A stretch of 5,767 nt of DNA from an uncultured Collinsella sp. (GTDB lineage: Bacteria > Actinomycetota > Coriobacteriia > Coriobacteriales > Coriobacteriaceae): NCBI GenBank assembly GCA_900752475.1, contig CAADVJ010000184.1, positions 1 to 5,767 of the forward strand, read 5' to 3'. The notes beneath the pieces were generated by a model that worked only from the letters and a program-made list of their open reading frames with translations, ran no database searches and was not told the origin of the DNA. The translations under genes were made by a program, and so were the position numbers. The stretch's first letter is position 1. Each line of letters opens with the position of its first letter. Positions 5,592 to 5,767 of this stretch are shown one piece after another.

Positions 5592-5597
5592 ATTATA
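5592..5597 (-). promoter_or_regulatory. -10 box of the YtxH-like/PRC-barrel unit
   Basis: A perfect TATAAT lies on the minus strand, placing transcription start near 5585 and giving a leader of about 45 bases. The expected -35 region (about 5614-5620, GCGGC) does not resemble TTGACA. The promoter may therefore depend on an activator or use an alternative sigma factor. Confidence 0.55.
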
Positions 5598-5676
5598 CCC
5601 GCAGCGTATCACTTGCCGCTCCGCTCATCTGCGTACGGCAAAGGCGCAGGTACGTGATGGTGATAAACGCGTAGGC

Positions 5677-5767
5677 CTACTCCTGAGGCATAGCCGGCAT
5701 GGCCACCGTGGCACCCGGGTCCTCGCCGGCGCCGTCCACGAGCGGCAGGGCGCCCCCCTGCCCAAGG
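5677..5767 (-). CDS. C-terminal end of an unidentified protein (5' part outside window)
   Basis: Thirty codons end in TAG at 5679-5677, preceded by a frame open to the window edge. The visible 29 residues are low-complexity and rich in Gly, Ala, Pro and acids (VDGAGEDPGATVAMPAMPQE at the end), resembling a disordered tail. It is on the same strand as every other gene and about 137 bases upstream of the YtxH-like start. No function can be given, and so short an open frame in high-GC DNA could be chance. The 5547-5676 gap holds the promoter and hairpin described separately; no clear terminator for this gene was seen in it. Confidence 0.45.
   Translation of the reverse strand, partial: LGQGGALPLVDGAGEDPGATVAMPAMPQE

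Noticed and set aside
5671..5680. 10-bp perfect palindrome GTAGGCCTAC at the stop of the rightmost gene
   Set aside because: The arms abut with no loop, so it is not an RNA hairpin terminator, and a single short palindrome is expected by chance.
5699..5767. Plus-strand frame beginning at ATG 5699 and open to the window edge
   Set aside because: Only 23 codons of Pro/Ser/Ala-rich sequence with a poorly spaced GAGG, against an all-minus-strand layout; the opposite minus-strand tail is a slightly better reading.

Overview
The window looks like chromosomal DNA from a high-GC Gram-positive gut bacterium of the class Coriobacteriia, with Collinsella or a close relative as the best guess. The reasons are strong G/C preference at third codon positions, use of GTG and TTG starts, and a gene set (NRAMP-related Mg2+ transporter clade, YtxH protein, PRC-barrel protein, membrane-anchored NodB-domain protein) familiar from that group. 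This assignment rests on recognition only; no search was run. All supported genes read on the minus strand, so the window reads biologically from right to left.

Right end (5767 to 4396): the C-terminal tail of an unidentified gene stops at 5677. A consensus -10 box and a hairpin leader follow, then a two-gene unit: a small YtxH-type membrane protein (5540..5151) whose stop overlaps the start of a PRC-barrel protein (5151..4396) in a TAATG junction. An 11-bp perfect hairpin (4345..4374) closes this unit as a probable terminator.

Middle (4323 to 2880): a 468-residue membrane-anchored extracytoplasmic protein has a NodB/CE4 polysaccharide deacetylase domain. Its fold motifs are readable, but nearly every metal ligand is substituted, so it is probably a pseudo-deacetylase or an enzyme with altered chemistry. 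Its stop codon lies inside a perfect 11-bp inverted repeat (2880..2919) that resembles a dispersed palindromic element.

Intergenic 2589..2916: this 328-base stretch holds an extended -10 promoter candidate, a compact three-way-junction RNA (2725..2781), a competing hairpin (2694..2728), a hairpin running into a Shine-Dalgarno sequence (2612..2640) and a 10-codon leader ORF that overlaps the start of the next gene. Together these look like an orphan cis-regulatory RNA, possibly ion-responsive.

Left end (2588 to 1): a two-gene operon. The first gene encodes a 614-residue protein with PRC-barrel-like, MgtE_N and paired CBS domains, joined to five predicted membrane helices that lack the usual MgtE pore motifs. 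Eight bases later starts an NRAMP homologue, cut by the window edge, with DPGN changed to DAGG and MPH changed to APW. Those substitutions mark the NRAMP-related Mg2+ transporter (NRMT) clade. The two proteins plausibly form a magnesium uptake and sensing module under control of the structured leader. This module and the degenerate deacetylase are the two most interesting items in the window.
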